A stretch of DNA of 64,000 bases from Amyloporia xantha (Eukaryota; Basidiomycota; Agaricomycetes; Polyporales; Adustoporiaceae). Positions 34,948 to 46,439 of this stretch are shown here, piece by piece (positions within the stretch are counted from its first letter, which is position 1; each line of letters opens with the position of its first letter). Location: the NCBI GenBank assembly GCA_036971615.1, contig JAYKKR010000053.1:90099-154098 (forward strand), read 5' to 3'. The position numbers and the translations under genes were made by a program. The notes below the pieces were generated by a model that was given only the letters and a program-made list of their open reading frames with translations, did not search any database and had not been told where the DNA came from.

Positions 34948-35323
34948 ATGATACTCGATTATTTCTTCACGTTTTACAATCTGTGGGTTTCTGATTCAAT
35001 CGTCAAGCCGGGAAGCACCCACTTCGAAACTAGTATGGTGTGGACATATGAAGACGCATTCCAAGGTGAGTGGCGCTCTGGACTCGTACAAGCAGAAATG
35101 GATAAACCGAACGACAGTTGTCGCGTATATATTGTCCAGTTGCACGATCTTGACAGACAAGCACACTATTGACGATAACCATGTATTGGCTGTAAGCTGA
35201 TTCTTGTCGGCTATCTACATACGTTTTCAACTTACAGCTACTTCCATCGTAGGTCCGATTCCTGATGTGGCGGACAGTAGTCCCAGGACTCCGTCTCAAA
35301 TCTGCGCTAATGATCCCTCTTGA
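34948..35323 (+). CDS. Small unknown protein of unit E (SDSIV family), two exons
   Basis: Exons 34948-35065 and 35238-35323 are joined over a 172-nt intron (GTGAGT...CTTACAG) and encode about 67 aa. The N-terminus is hydrophobic and aromatic (MILDYFFTFYNLW), followed by VSDSIVKPGSTHFETSMVW from the conserved box. The C-terminal half is TSIVGPIPDVADSSPRTPSQICANDPS. The ATG lies 105 bp after the TATA box. A second frame from 35265 to 35573 (LQAIVEMPHSPLAFIVCECLW..., about 100 codons) looks protein-like and may belong to another splice form. No known family. Confidence 0.4.
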
Positions 35324-35932
35324 TATGGAGCAGACTCTCCAAGCGATCGTGGAAATGCCGCATTCACCTTTGGCATTCATTGTTTGTGAATGCTTGTGGG
35401 ACAGCTCTTCACGGAATATCATGGAGATGTTGGGAGACGTGAAGCTCTACATGGGCAAGGCTAAAAGTCCTGGTATTCTGATGAAGGCTATTCGCTTTCA
35501 AGGGTCGGTGGAGGGGATTACTATTACTTGCAAGATACGGTATCAACCGGCCACGAATGACCACACGAGATGATTAGTATTGTTGTCCAGGTCCGTCCTT
35601 GCTCTTTTTTCTTTTACATATTGCGCTTTGAGTCTCACAATCACATCTCTAGTTTATACAACGGCGACAGCTGTCGTTCAATTTGCCGAACCACCTGCAA
35701 CGACAACAGAGGTCAGTGAGTCCGAGTCTGTGTCTGGATCAAGTTTTCTGATCTAGTCGCATGTACAGAAATGCGAGCTGACGGTCCCACAATACTCACT
35801 CGTCTTTCTCCCCAAGGCGAAGCACTATTTACAACGCTATGGGTCACAAAGCGCTGAGAGGGCGACATTCACCTGATCTTCCGATCTTCCGATTGAGCTG
35901 CGCTTTGGTCACGTATCACAGCAGCATATGGC

Positions 35933-35980
35933 CATCAGGAAAAACACTTTTGCTCTAGGTTCACCTGGGTCACTCTGGCA
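35933..35980 (+). repeat. Left terminal inverted repeat of the Plavaka element
   Basis: About 36 nt match the inverted right end with a few mismatches and one 1-nt indel. The shared ends read CATCAGGAAAAAC and then CTAGGTTCACCT. The region inside it, to about 36060, carries repeats of short palindromic words (CAGGTCGTCTCAGGTCATC, CCCAGGTCAACCTGAG). Confidence 0.75.
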
Positions 35981-36113
35981 AACCTGAGAATTATCAGGTC
36001 GTCTCAGGTCATCTCAGGGTATCCCAGGTCAACCTGAGTTGCTTTGAGCTTCTCTGACGTATCACTAGCTTACTTGCATTGTATAATTTTGTACTTTGAA
36101 TTATACCATAATA

Positions 36114-39100
36114 TTACCAGACGGTTTGATACGTATACAAATCTGTCCAACTATTTACAGCAAATGTAGTAGTTTTGTCAAGAACATTATTAGATGCTAA
36201 GCCGTCCATGGCTGTTGCTCCATGAATTGGAATCAACATACAGCTTTGTCGGATGCTAGAGAGTGGTATAACAGCACCAGCAATGGATCCGTCAGAGCGT
36301 AACAGCCGCTTCACAGTGTACATGTTGTGAGCAGGCTCAGCAGTAGGCTTCAGAGTTGTATACCATTCGACATAAGCCAGAGGATCTTTTTGGCCAGCAT
36401 GACGGAGTTGGTGTATGATCTAAACTTTCTGGTAGTTTAAATATCACCCGTACTCGCGCAATGCGTGTTCCTATATCATCAAGTTGAAAATAGACTATCC
36501 AATAAACTATTAAATTACGCACCTTCTAGACCAGTAGCTTCAGCATTTTCCCCATGTAATACCACCACAGTATCGAAACGACCTCCATGACGTGTCCGAG
36601 ATGATATTGCCTTGACCACATCACACTCCTCCTCTCCGTCATCAAGGCTAGCAGGATGAAACTTGAGAATATGATAGACATCCAGACGATCAAAAGGAAG
36701 ATAATGCAAAACAGCATTGCGGTTGGATGCTGGATGTGGCAGCAGGGCATTCAAAAACTCTTTGAGATGCGCAGAGAATTCTGGTGCACAATGTTCTTCT
36801 TGAATATGTGCGATGTGTTTGCGGGCCTGGGTTGGAAATTTGGGTAAAGATAGCAGCTTTCCTGTCGCCTTGGCACGCAAAGCCTTGTCTGCATTTGGGG
36901 GCCGGTTTTGCTTTGTTTCCTTCCACGCAATGTAGTTCTGAAATGAGGACATCTTTTCTTGTCGCGACAACCAGCAAGTCATCTGGGGAAACGCATCACG
37001 GTGATTGGAGGCGCGCCATCCTTCCTTTGCAAAATCAATGTGAAGTCGCTCAAACATCTCTGTATTATAGTTGTCTGTGGTACCCAGATGGCGAATGGAT
37101 TGGGCGTAGTGGAGCAAAGAATGGAATTTTGGAATGTTAAAGTCGTCACGCACACCCGTGTCAATGAAATAAGACTTGTTTTTATGGAACAATTTCAGGG
37201 CGTCTTCAAGATATCCCAGAGTGATGTCGTCATGAGTGCTGTACTGAGCCAGGTAAATGAAGTCCAATAAGGCGCGACAGGCCGTAAGAGCCTTCTTGGG
37301 AAAGATGCCAACCAAACAGCCCAGAAGGATTTTCGCCATATTTTTGCGCTCTGTGCCCGAGATTTGTGACAACGCAGATATGCCATTTTTGAAATGTCGT
37401 ACACCATAGGTTGGAGGAAGTGAGCGTATCCTGTAGTCGAGTTCTTCTGCGCTCATAATGCGTGTGCACCAATGGACAAGATGTTTAAAGACACCCTGAT
37501 ATAACTGGTGAAGAACGTCGGGAGTGATGGCAGTGTGAATGTCGGTATAGGGAAGACCATTCCAGAATGGTTGGTAGACGCTCCCAGAGACCTCCTGCTC
37601 CATGCATAGTTTGTGGAACTCTCCTGTTGTATCAGCCATGCGCTTGGCCTCCTCCACAACACTAGTCGTCCAAGTCTGAGTGCGTAATGGTGAAGGCTTT
37701 GGATCTTCAAGCTTGTCGGCTGGACAGCGACATTTTGGACATGTACCATACTTGGAGCAAGTCACAAGACATTGCTCGGGATAGTCAGCCACATATGCAG
37801 CCAAGATTGGATAGACTCGCCGAATGGCACCATCTCCGCCTGTCATCTCAACCCCCTGCTTGCCGGCCTTCAATAACGGAGAAAGAATATGGCGCATTGA
37901 CTCGTGAAAGAGTCGCTGATTGCGTGCACGCTGCTCTTGCTGTGTCAGCTTGCTTCGCGAGATTTTGTCCACCGAAAGATAGCCCAGCAAGACACAGGCA
38001 TGCTGAGACGGCTTGCGACGAATGGATTTAGGCAGGTTGCCAAGAGTGAGATAGATGGGATATGCGGATTTGCCTCCCGTGAATTGTGTCAGCTGTGTCT
38101 TGTCTGTCGCTATAATCAAAGGCGCCAGTGTGGCACCAGGCGGAAGACAACTCTGAATTTCTTGGTCAATACGTAATGATTCACATATCAAAAGGAATAC
38201 TCACTTGTACAGCGTGCCACCATGAGCCTGTCCACATCTCATTGTAAATCCTGTTGGTCCGACTTGCATCAGAGAATATCTTCTTCGGCTTGTAGACCAT
38301 GTGTTTCGCTAGCCCAGGATCTCCCCATAGACATCGCACAGCTTCCACAATGTCTCTGTGACGAATGACATGAATCTCCTGAGGACGGTCTTTGAAGGCC
38401 AAGTGCTTCACATGCCACTTCCCCGCACGATCAGGTATACTGTCGACAATCTGATTGAGGGCCCGAGTGTTCTCATAGGAGAGACCCAGCTTTTCCTTAA
38501 CCTGTCTCCCCATGTGTTACATCTTTGCCACAAAGAATAGAGGGAAAGGAGATGTACACCAGGGATAGCCAACAAGCGATTGAAGGCATTGTGGCCGGGG
38601 TTGTCCTTGATCATCCAATTTGCAATACGCCAGTCCATCTCCGAGTTGAATGGATAGAAGAAGCCCCTGTCTTTCTCTCCAGAATCTGAGTCGGTGTCTT
38701 CATCAATATCCATTCTATCCTCCTCTGCATCTTGCCCGAAAGACTTCTGCCATCTCTCATGAAGATTGTCATTCATGCGAATGACCTTGGCTGCCCCAGA
38801 GTAGACATCCTCCACTCGAGAATCCTCATCATCATCCAGAACACGGGATTGGGCAGCACGAGAGCCATGAGCGAGAGTGGATGGACCAGGGCCTGCCTGT
38901 CCGATAGCAGGGTTCTCCAAAGGGATGAAATGGAATAGATCATTCTCTTCAGATATCTCCTCCATGACATCCGCAACATCTTCATCTTCATCGGTCTGTG
39001 CTTGTCCAACATCCACATCTGCCACGACTTCCATGGGTCCCCCCTCCCCTTCCAAGTCCAGTGGGCCGAGGTCCGCAAGCTTTCCACGACGATACCAAGA

Positions 39101-39196
39101 ACATGAGCGGGAACTGGTGAGATGCGAATTGCAACCTTTCCTAGTGGAGAAATATCGCCCACAAGCAGGACAAATGTGATTATCCAGGATGTCCAT
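36114..39196 (-). CDS. Plavaka transposase
   Basis: The ATG at 39196 opens HICPACGRYFSTRKGCNSHL, the C2H2-like N-terminal finger of Plavaka proteins, followed by an acidic linker. Spliced blocks follow: YPFNSEMDWRIANWMIKDNP; LGLSYENTRALNQIVDSIPD; KPKKIFSDASRTNRIYNEMW; and the core with LAPLIIATDKTQLTQFTGGK and YPIYLTLGNLPKSIRRKPS. Further on are ITPDVLHQLYQGVFKHLVHW and FERLHIDFAKEGWRASN, then a C-terminal part with DPLAYVEWYTTLKPTAEP and SIAGAVIPLSSIRQSCMLIP. The order and motifs are standard for the family. The 558-codon core frame (38191-36515) has no internal stop, so the enzyme may be active. Introns lie near 36.5, 38.2 and 38.5 kb. Confidence 0.85.
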
Positions 39197-39539
39197 AGAG
39201 GAATAATGTCGAGGAGTTTCAGAAGAGGCTCAGTCGTCAGATTCACGCTGATTACAATAGAGATAACATTGATCATGATTTTCTCTCCGTAGCTTGATAA
39301 GCACTAGTACAATAGTATTAGATCTGTTCCTATCATTTTGTAGTCGTAATACTACACCTACACAACAAAAGTATGATATTGAAACAGATGTTCCCTGTTC
39401 CCCACCGGCGCGCAAACATCCTCTACACCTCGCCACGTAGCAGCAGCACTCGTGTTCACCTCTGTGCCCCAATGACGATGAATGCGTGGCAATCACCCGC
39501 ACCATATGGCGGGGGTCCAAAACGAGTACTAGTAGCAGG

Positions 39540-39790
39540 GCAAGAGAGGCGCGTCGGAGCGCTGAGTCGAGCAAGACCAGCATCGGGGGCTCGAATCAAC
39601 GTGCGGGGACGCAAATTGAGGCGCAGGGGATTGAGTCGGTCGGCGGGGGTGCGAATTGACAGGCCTGGGCTCAAGTCCGACAGGCGGCGGCATGCACGGA
39701 GGCGCGGAGGGGCGCAAACAAACCCGCTGGGGCGTAGTCAAGTGGCGGGGTGAGCGGCGTGCTGTTCGTACAAACGGCAGGGGGCTGAGA
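39540..39790. repeat. GC-rich minisatellite block 1
   Basis: Degenerate tandem repeat with a period near 21 bp, built on variants of GGGGGCTCGAATCGAGCGGC. The block is open on both strands because the period is a multiple of three. It is followed by a module (GCTGAGACCAACGGC ... TGTATCCTGTTGAGGATACA) that recurs after block 2. Confidence 0.75.
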
Positions 39791-39919
39791 CCAACGGCAG
39801 TGGGTGATCTAGACATTAAACTCACCTGGGGGGCCTTCCCTAGTGCCCTGCTTATCCTTCTCCCCTGCCTCCCTCCTATCTTGAGCTTGGATTGCGAACT
39901 GTGTATCCTGTTGAGGATA

Positions 39920-40770
39920 CAAGCGGTGGCGAGCGGCTGGGGCTCGAATCGAGCGGCAGGAGCATGATTCGAACAGCGGGGGCTTGAGTCGAGTGGCGCG
40001 GCGTCGATTCAAGCAGCGGGAGCTTAAGGCGAGCGGCAGGGGCTTGATTCGAACAGCGGGGCTTGAGTCGAGCGGCGCGGCGTCGATTCGAGCGGCGGGA
40101 GCTTGATTCGAACAGCGGGGGCATGAGTTGAGTGGCGGTGCATCGAATCGAGCTGAGGGCACCGACCGATGTGCGGTGCCTTGAATCGACCAGCGGGGGC
40201 GCGAATCGAGTGGTGGGTGCTCGAATCGAGCAGCAGGGCCTAGAGTCGAGCAGCGGGGGGTCGAATTGAGTGGCGGGGTGTCGAATTGACAGGCGGGGGC
40301 GCAAGTCGAAAGGCAAGGGCACGAGTCGAAAGGCGGGGGCGCGAGTCGAAAGGCGGGGGCGGGAGTCAATGGGTGGGGGCTGGAAACCAACGGCAGGGGC
40401 TGGAAACCAACGGCGGGAGCGGTGGGGGCTCGCTTCGACGGCTGGGGCTCGAGTCGACGAGCGGGAGCGCGAATCGAGCGGCGGGTGCTCAAATCGACAG
40501 ACAGGGGCGCGAGTCGAAGGGCGGGGGCATGAATTGACCGGGGGGGTGGGCACCAACAGCGGGGCCACGAATCGAGCGGCCGCGAGGGTATTCAACGGGC
40601 GTTGGGCGGATGCGAGCGTCGGGGGCGCGAATCAACGGTGAGGGGTGGGCATCGACGGGGTGGGCGCGAATCGACCGGCGGGGCGTCGAACCGAGTGGCA
40701 GGGCGTCGAATCGACCGGCGGGGGAGGTATTCGATGAGCGGCGGGGGGCTGAGACCAACGGCTAGTAGAT
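39920..40770. repeat. GC-rich minisatellite block 2
   Basis: About 40 degenerate copies of the same 21-bp theme. Both strands give long open frames encoding Pro/Arg/Ser/Ala-rich repeats such as APARRLEP and PPPLDSRPR. I take these as a by-product of the period and not as genes. It lies between the divergent transposase and TET/JBP genes of the transposon. Confidence 0.8.
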
Positions 40771-41082
40771 ATTGCACTTACCTGAATGCCCTTCCCTTGC
40801 ACCCTGCTTCTCCTTCTCCCCTCCCTGCCTCCTTTTTCGACCTTGAAGGGACAGATATGTATCCTGTTGAGGATACAAGCGGGCGTGAGCCGCGAGCGAG
40901 CGGCTGCGGCGATGACGGCGGGGTGATCTATGCAGTATACAGACGACGAGCGGGAGATCGACGTGCTGTCGAAAAGACAGCGAGAACAGCTAGTGAAGAC
41001 GGCGCGCTGGCGCCAGCGCAGTAGTGAACACTGAAGAAACAGTGTTCCGCACAAGGGGTAGGGAGGGCAGTGCGAGTGTGCC

Positions 41083-41126
41083 TGCCCGAATAGGCAGCGT
41101 GCCATGGCACGCTGCCTATTCGGGCA
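41083..41126. repeat. Perfect 44-bp palindrome
   Basis: The sequence from 41083 to 41126 equals its own reverse complement with no mismatch and no spacer; the centre is CCAT|GG-like, between 41104 and 41105. Each 22-nt arm contains GCCCGAATAGGCAGCGTGCC. It lies 85 bp upstream of the TET/JBP start codon, within the transposon. It could form a cruciform, bind a dimeric protein, or act as a hairpin in the leader RNA. Confidence 0.95.
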
Positions 41127-41210
41127 CGTCCAACGCGAAGTTCAACTTGCGCGTTGATCGTTCGACGTTCGCGTTCCTCTGTTACTCGCTGCGTGGGCCT
41201 CAGCTCTACG

Positions 41211-44200
41211 ATGCCACACACGCAGGCTGGTCTCTCATTATCACATTCCGATGCTGATGTTCTTATCAACTATCTTGTGGCTCAACGGGATTCTCATGGT
41301 CTCCCACTGCAGGTCTCTGCAGTGCTATCCCGGCTTGAAGCTTTGAGCAACAATGACCTACTAGTGCCGGTTGCCTTGCCTGTTGTGGAATCACTTAGAC
41401 ATCCTGGTTATCCTACACCCTCAGCCTCTCCTGGGCCTGAGCCCTCTCACTGTGAAGTGGTTCATCTGGAATCCCAACCTCCATCTTCTGTTCTGCCCCC
41501 CGACTCCGATGATCTCTTGACTCCAAGGCTGGCCGCATTGTCGCCGGTGAGTACAGCTGCTCAGTGAATGTCTATATGATCTCATCACACATACTTCTTC
41601 CAGGCCCCAAGTTCGTTAATGCCTCCTGTTGGGCCCGATTCACCTTCGCGCAAGCGACGCAAAAGAACACAACAGGCCTCTGTTCAGGGCCCCTTAATGG
41701 TGTCTGACGTCTGTCGTGGTGGGTTCCCTATCCCACCTAATCCTTCCGCCAGAGCTCAGGAGGGCGAGCACTCGGTGGAGGAGGGATATTCTGTGCGTGC
41801 GAAGTGGAGAGTTGCGAAGCGACCAGCAGTTATCAAAGCGCATGTTGCCAAGACTGCTGTTGAGCTCATCTCGCATCTCTCACAAGGTCCCCGGAGTAAT
41901 CTGGACAGTCCCGAATGTCAGGAGTGGATTGCCCACATGAAAAAGATGATAGAGGGGCGAACGTGGAAGGAGTTTGAGGGCGTATATGTTACGAATGATC
42001 TGTGGTCGCTCGTGAGGCGAGTCTCTCAAGTGGAGCGTATGAAGACTGGGGTGGATTACCTTTCTATTATGTCCAAGATTGAGCTTGCAGCGAAGATTCA
42101 GAGGTACGCCAGTGTGCTCTTATTTCTTTTCATTCTTATCTCATTCTCCATCCAGCATGATGGCTCACAATGCCAGTCTAGATGTTCAAACCATATATAC
42201 GACCAAAATTGCTGGACAACAAGATGCTCCTGCAAAACGGACATTTGAGACTTGGGTTGCCCAAGGCAACAAGTTTGCAGCACTGGCTGGGGCGGGTATG
42301 TTGGTCTGCTTGTCTTATTTGAAAATAGTCTTATGCCATATTCAGGTTCTGTCTACTTGCTCATGATTGTTGCTGCGAGAGACAAACAGCGAGATATTTG
42401 TCGTGCCCCTATCCGCAAATCTACAACATGTGTAACATGCTTCGGTTCCCCAAAGCTGGTAAGATACTCCTGGTTGTCATCTCTCTTTCTTCTAGATCAC
42501 TTATCGTGCATTGTTAGACACCGATGTTGGACGGGATGTGATTGATCGGTTGATACCTTTGGTCGCTCATCTGCGAGCAACCATTCCTTTGCGTATATCA
42601 ACCGTCTTGTCCATGGTCATTTTGCGGGAATGCAACCTACCCATGGAGTTAGACTGTCGCAATTTGGATCATACAGATATTTTTTTTGACAAGTTGAGAC
42701 AAAAGTACGTCTTGCTTTCATATGGTGATATAATTTCTCATGTCTATGCCAGTGTTTTCAATGCTCTGAAAAGGGACCGGAACACATGGGCATCTTGTCT
42801 GACACCCATCTCTGCTGCCGACGCTCCTCTCTCTCTACACATTCTGGGACACAGTCTTCTTGAATCTGGTGCTATTACTGATGGCCCGCCTTCACCCTGC
42901 TCTGACTCCGAAGACGAACATGATATACAAAGTGACAACAATGATGCGCTTTTTGCCATGCAAGATGAAGACTTATATGGTCAGTTCTATTATCCTGATG
43001 CTACAAACACAAACTACTGCGTCCTCAATACCCATTTTGACCTCTCCGCATCTGAACTTGCGCGTGAGCCATATGGAAGAGGCAATCCTCAGGCACGTTT
43101 GAGCTGGACCAATAAGCAAAGGGCTTTGGCAGCAAAAGCCCCAGTCGCAAATGGTTTAGATGAATTTGCGAACAAAGTGAGTTCTTCCCTTGACAGTTTT
43201 CTCCATTATTCTAATTCCTTCAATCCAGATGGAGAGCCATTACAACAAGAAAGGTGTGCGGAAGGCAGATAGTGATTATATTCACATGTCGCATGAAATG
43301 TTGGCTGAGTGCGTCAACAAGATAAACCAATCGAGCATCTTTCTGACTTTTTCATAGCAAGGAGATTGATATCCGCTGTTCGGATGGCAGCTTATTGGCC
43401 TTTATCGCATCTGACATGCCAGCAACCATGCGTGAAAGCCTTACCCGCAATATTCGCACCGCTTTATTGGTCGAGGGCCGTGATGGATTCGTTCTCACAC
43501 ACAAAGACAGTTCTGAAGAAGGAAGTAACCATGGGTTTCCTTGTCTGCACTTTTCTTGGTATGCCCGCAATGTTACTCGCGTGAGGATGACTTTTCTTTC
43601 TCTACCAAATATGTTGCTCACATTGTTGATAGGGAGAAGACGCACCACAGGATGTGCATCCTCTGAACCTGCGGCGCACAGGTACCTCCCAAACCAACCA
43701 TCAGCAATTCTCTGCATACGTCTCCAAAGAGCGCGAACAACATGAATATGAGTATGAAAACTTGTGCAACGCTTTTCAGGAATTCTTTGATTGGATGCGT
43801 GCCAAGGTAAGCCATCATTTCTCATTGCCTATATAAGCTCATGCAATGTCAATAGCTTGAAGCACGTTTGCCTGACGTATGCAAGACATTGTCTGTGTTT
43901 GTGGATGCGTTGCCTGGCCGAGAGACATCTGCGTGTCATCCATTTGGTGGCTGTGTTCTCAATGTCAATGTGGCCACCCATGGACACAGAGATGTCAAGG
44001 ATCTTGCGGCTTGTTTGGTCCTGGCTATTGGAGATTATCAAGGCGGAGAGTTATGTTTGGCTGAGCCGGGCTTAGTGATCCCACTACGCAATGGAGATCT
44101 GGTTGTTTTTCCATCAGGCAAGATCACTCATTTTAACTTGCATTATAGTGGTCAACGGGCATCTATTGTACTTCATTCTGACGGTGCAGGAGCCAAGTAC

Positions 44201-44269
44201 AGTGAGAATCTGGGTGGTTGGAGAGATCATGGACATATGCATTCGTCGTGGAATTTGTCTACTTTGTAG
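41211..44269 (+). CDS. TET/JBP family 2-oxoglutarate/Fe(II) dioxygenase
   Basis: About ten exons. The first four are 41211-41546, 41604-42103, 42155-42295 and one starting after CATATTCAG near 42345. The N-terminal half is Pro/Ser-rich with a basic run (SPSRKRRKRTQQ) and a helical domain (SNLDSPECQEWIAHMKKMIEGRTWKEFEG...). The catalytic end has MPATMRESLTRNIRTALL, then HPFGGCVLNVNVATHGHRDVKD (HxD iron ligands in HRD), YQGGELCLAE, LVVFPSGKITHFN (distal His) and GQRASIVLHSD (2-oxoglutarate-binding Arg). This is the double-stranded beta-helix of TET/JBP enzymes, which oxidise 5-methylcytosine or thymine in DNA. All ligands are present. The gene is carried by the Plavaka element, probably to counter methylation silencing, which is inference. 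Confidence 0.8.
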
Positions 44270-44297
44270 TTTCACACGTGACAACAAATAAACACGC

Positions 44298-46280
44298 ATG
44301 ATCACATGTCACTTCTTGTCTTTCTTCTGTCACCACCCTTGTGTCTTGCGACCGTTTCTCTCATTCAGTGGCTGCCAAAAAAAAGCGTGCAGCTGCACGC
44401 AAAACTTCATCTACTTCTGCTAAGGCATCTAAAGGCAAAGAACCTCAAAACCCGACAGCCTCTGAGTCATCCACACCTGCCCCGTCAGAGTGGTCTGGCC
44501 TGACAGCAGAAGAAAAAGCTCTGTTCAAGAAGCTTCAGGCTAAGTCGCAGAATGCTGCAGCTGCATTGCGCCAGAAGGAAGATGAAGGCCTGTTCCATTT
44601 CCGTGAGATTGCATTGCTGTATTGATTTCTGGTGTAGGTATTCGCAAACGCAACGCAGAGATGCTTGCACAAGATGACGACAGTGACAACAATGATGGCA
44701 ATGGTTCACAGCAAGGACAAAGGAAGAAACAAAAAAGTGCTGGGGAAGATAATCTGGATGATGTTGAGCGTGACATGGCAAAGCAGTTGGGTGGACACAA
44801 TTCAGATGATGACGGTGAGAATTATTTGCATTTGGATCTTCCTATTATCAATCATCTATTTTCTCAGAGGACGGAGAGAATGGAGGCCACAACAAGGAGA
44901 AGGAGGATGACAACAATGAGCCTGGGGTTGATGACGTGTATGAAGTAGATGACCCCAACCATCCGTCCAATATTCCTATGGATGAAGAAGATAACGGAGT
45001 ACGTGTCAGTTGTTTTCATTCCAATCTTGCATTGGCTGAGCTTTGACAGATTCAGATCAGTGAGGATGGCAGAGAGGCATCTTCTCATAGACAGCGTGCC
45101 CGATCATTGGCCTCGTCACGCATGTCTTCTCGTGCATCTTCTCCAATCTCACACAGGACCAAGGTCACCATGAATGATTTCACATCGTTGACAGGTAATC
45201 TTGCTGTCTTGTCCAAAAGCATCACCCGTGAACGCATTGCCCTTGTCGACGGATTTCCGACAAACACTGATCTATTTTGCTGGGAGTCTGTGCAGACTGC
45301 TGGTGCCAGTGCTTCATCTTTGCAAAGAGGAGTGGAGGAAGCTAACACTAATGTCGACTTGCGGGATAATCTCATCACTTACGTTAAGTTTATTTCATGA
45401 ATCCTTTTTCAACATATATTAACTGATGCATTCCGTAGGCTGGATACGGTATGACTGCACTGCGAGGGGATCTCAAAAGCAAAAGCAAACTCAAGATCAA
45501 TGGTCATTATGGCATCACGCCTCAGACGCCAGCTGCTACTGTGCAAAATACTGTTCGCTGGCTGCTGGAAAAGTCCAACTTCATGTACGGTGGAATGGAG
45601 ATTGCGGTGAGCATAAATATAATAATTCTCAAATCATAGACTCATCACAATGTTGTCAACAGGATCAGACCGTTGATCGTCAGCAGCCCTTTTCACATCC
45701 TATTCTCACAGATATCATTCGTCAACAATGGTTTGGAAGGGGTAAGGCAGATGTACGTGCGTATCAGAAGATGGTTTCTCAGAAGATGGTCTTTGGGCGT
45801 ATCATTGTGCTTGTGGTCACAGCGGTATGGGGTTTCTTCATGTACTAATATGTTAATGCCTTAACTGATTGGAACACACTGGCAGGTGGAATGCGCAATC
45901 ATGGAATTTGAGACAGGCATACAACGTCAGATATCCTTCAGTGATGATATCATGAGTACAAGGTAGTTGCGCTCAGTGTTTCACATCCTCATGGCTGACA
46001 AGAATATCTGTATAGATATCACGCAAACTGGAAGGCCTGGCTTAAAGTGGAAAAAGGCAGTCCTAACTGGATCACTATGCTTCAGATGGATATGTTTACG
46101 GATATTGTGTAAGTTCATGCCTTTAACATATCTATTTTCTGACATTCAAGTTTGCGCAGGACATCTGTGAACAAGGCGCATTTACATCTGGCCATTGATA
46201 ATGACAACCTTGATGATCTGAACTTTGCCCTGTTAGAGGCCAAGGCTGGGCTTGGCAGAGATGAGGGCAGAGATGAATGA
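44298..46280 (+). CDS. DUF6532-type protein of the transposon
   Basis: The start is uncertain: ATG 44298 with a first intron ending CTCATTCAG gives MITLAAKKKRAAARK. The N-terminal half is basic then acidic and low in complexity (AAKKKRAAARKTSS, SDNNDGNGSQQGQRKKQKS, EDDNNEPGVDDVYEVDDPN). The C-terminal domain has GYGMTALRGDLKSKSKLKIN, VRWLLEKSNFMYG, QPFSHPILTDIIRQQWF, VTA-VECAIMEFETG and FSDDIMSTR-YHANWKAWLK, spread over six or more exons. This pattern agrees with the Agaricomycete DUF6532 domain as I remember it. The role is unknown. Only about 28 bp separate it from the TET/JBP stop, with an AATAAA between them. Confidence 0.6.
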
Positions 46281-46439
46281 TCGTCATAGGCGACACATTT
46301 ACTTTTACTTTCTCGCTGGTCGCTGCTTGGATTCATCTGAGATTTGATTTGATTAATCGTGTCATTCGTTATATTGCAATCTATTCCCAAGTCGTCTTGC
46401 ATAAGCTTCGGAGTGTTCTGAGAGTAGACTGAAATCAAC

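Noticed and set aside
39809..40595. Two long minus-strand frames of 227 and 239 codons
   Set aside because: They lie wholly inside the 21-bp-period minisatellite, which keeps frames open by itself.
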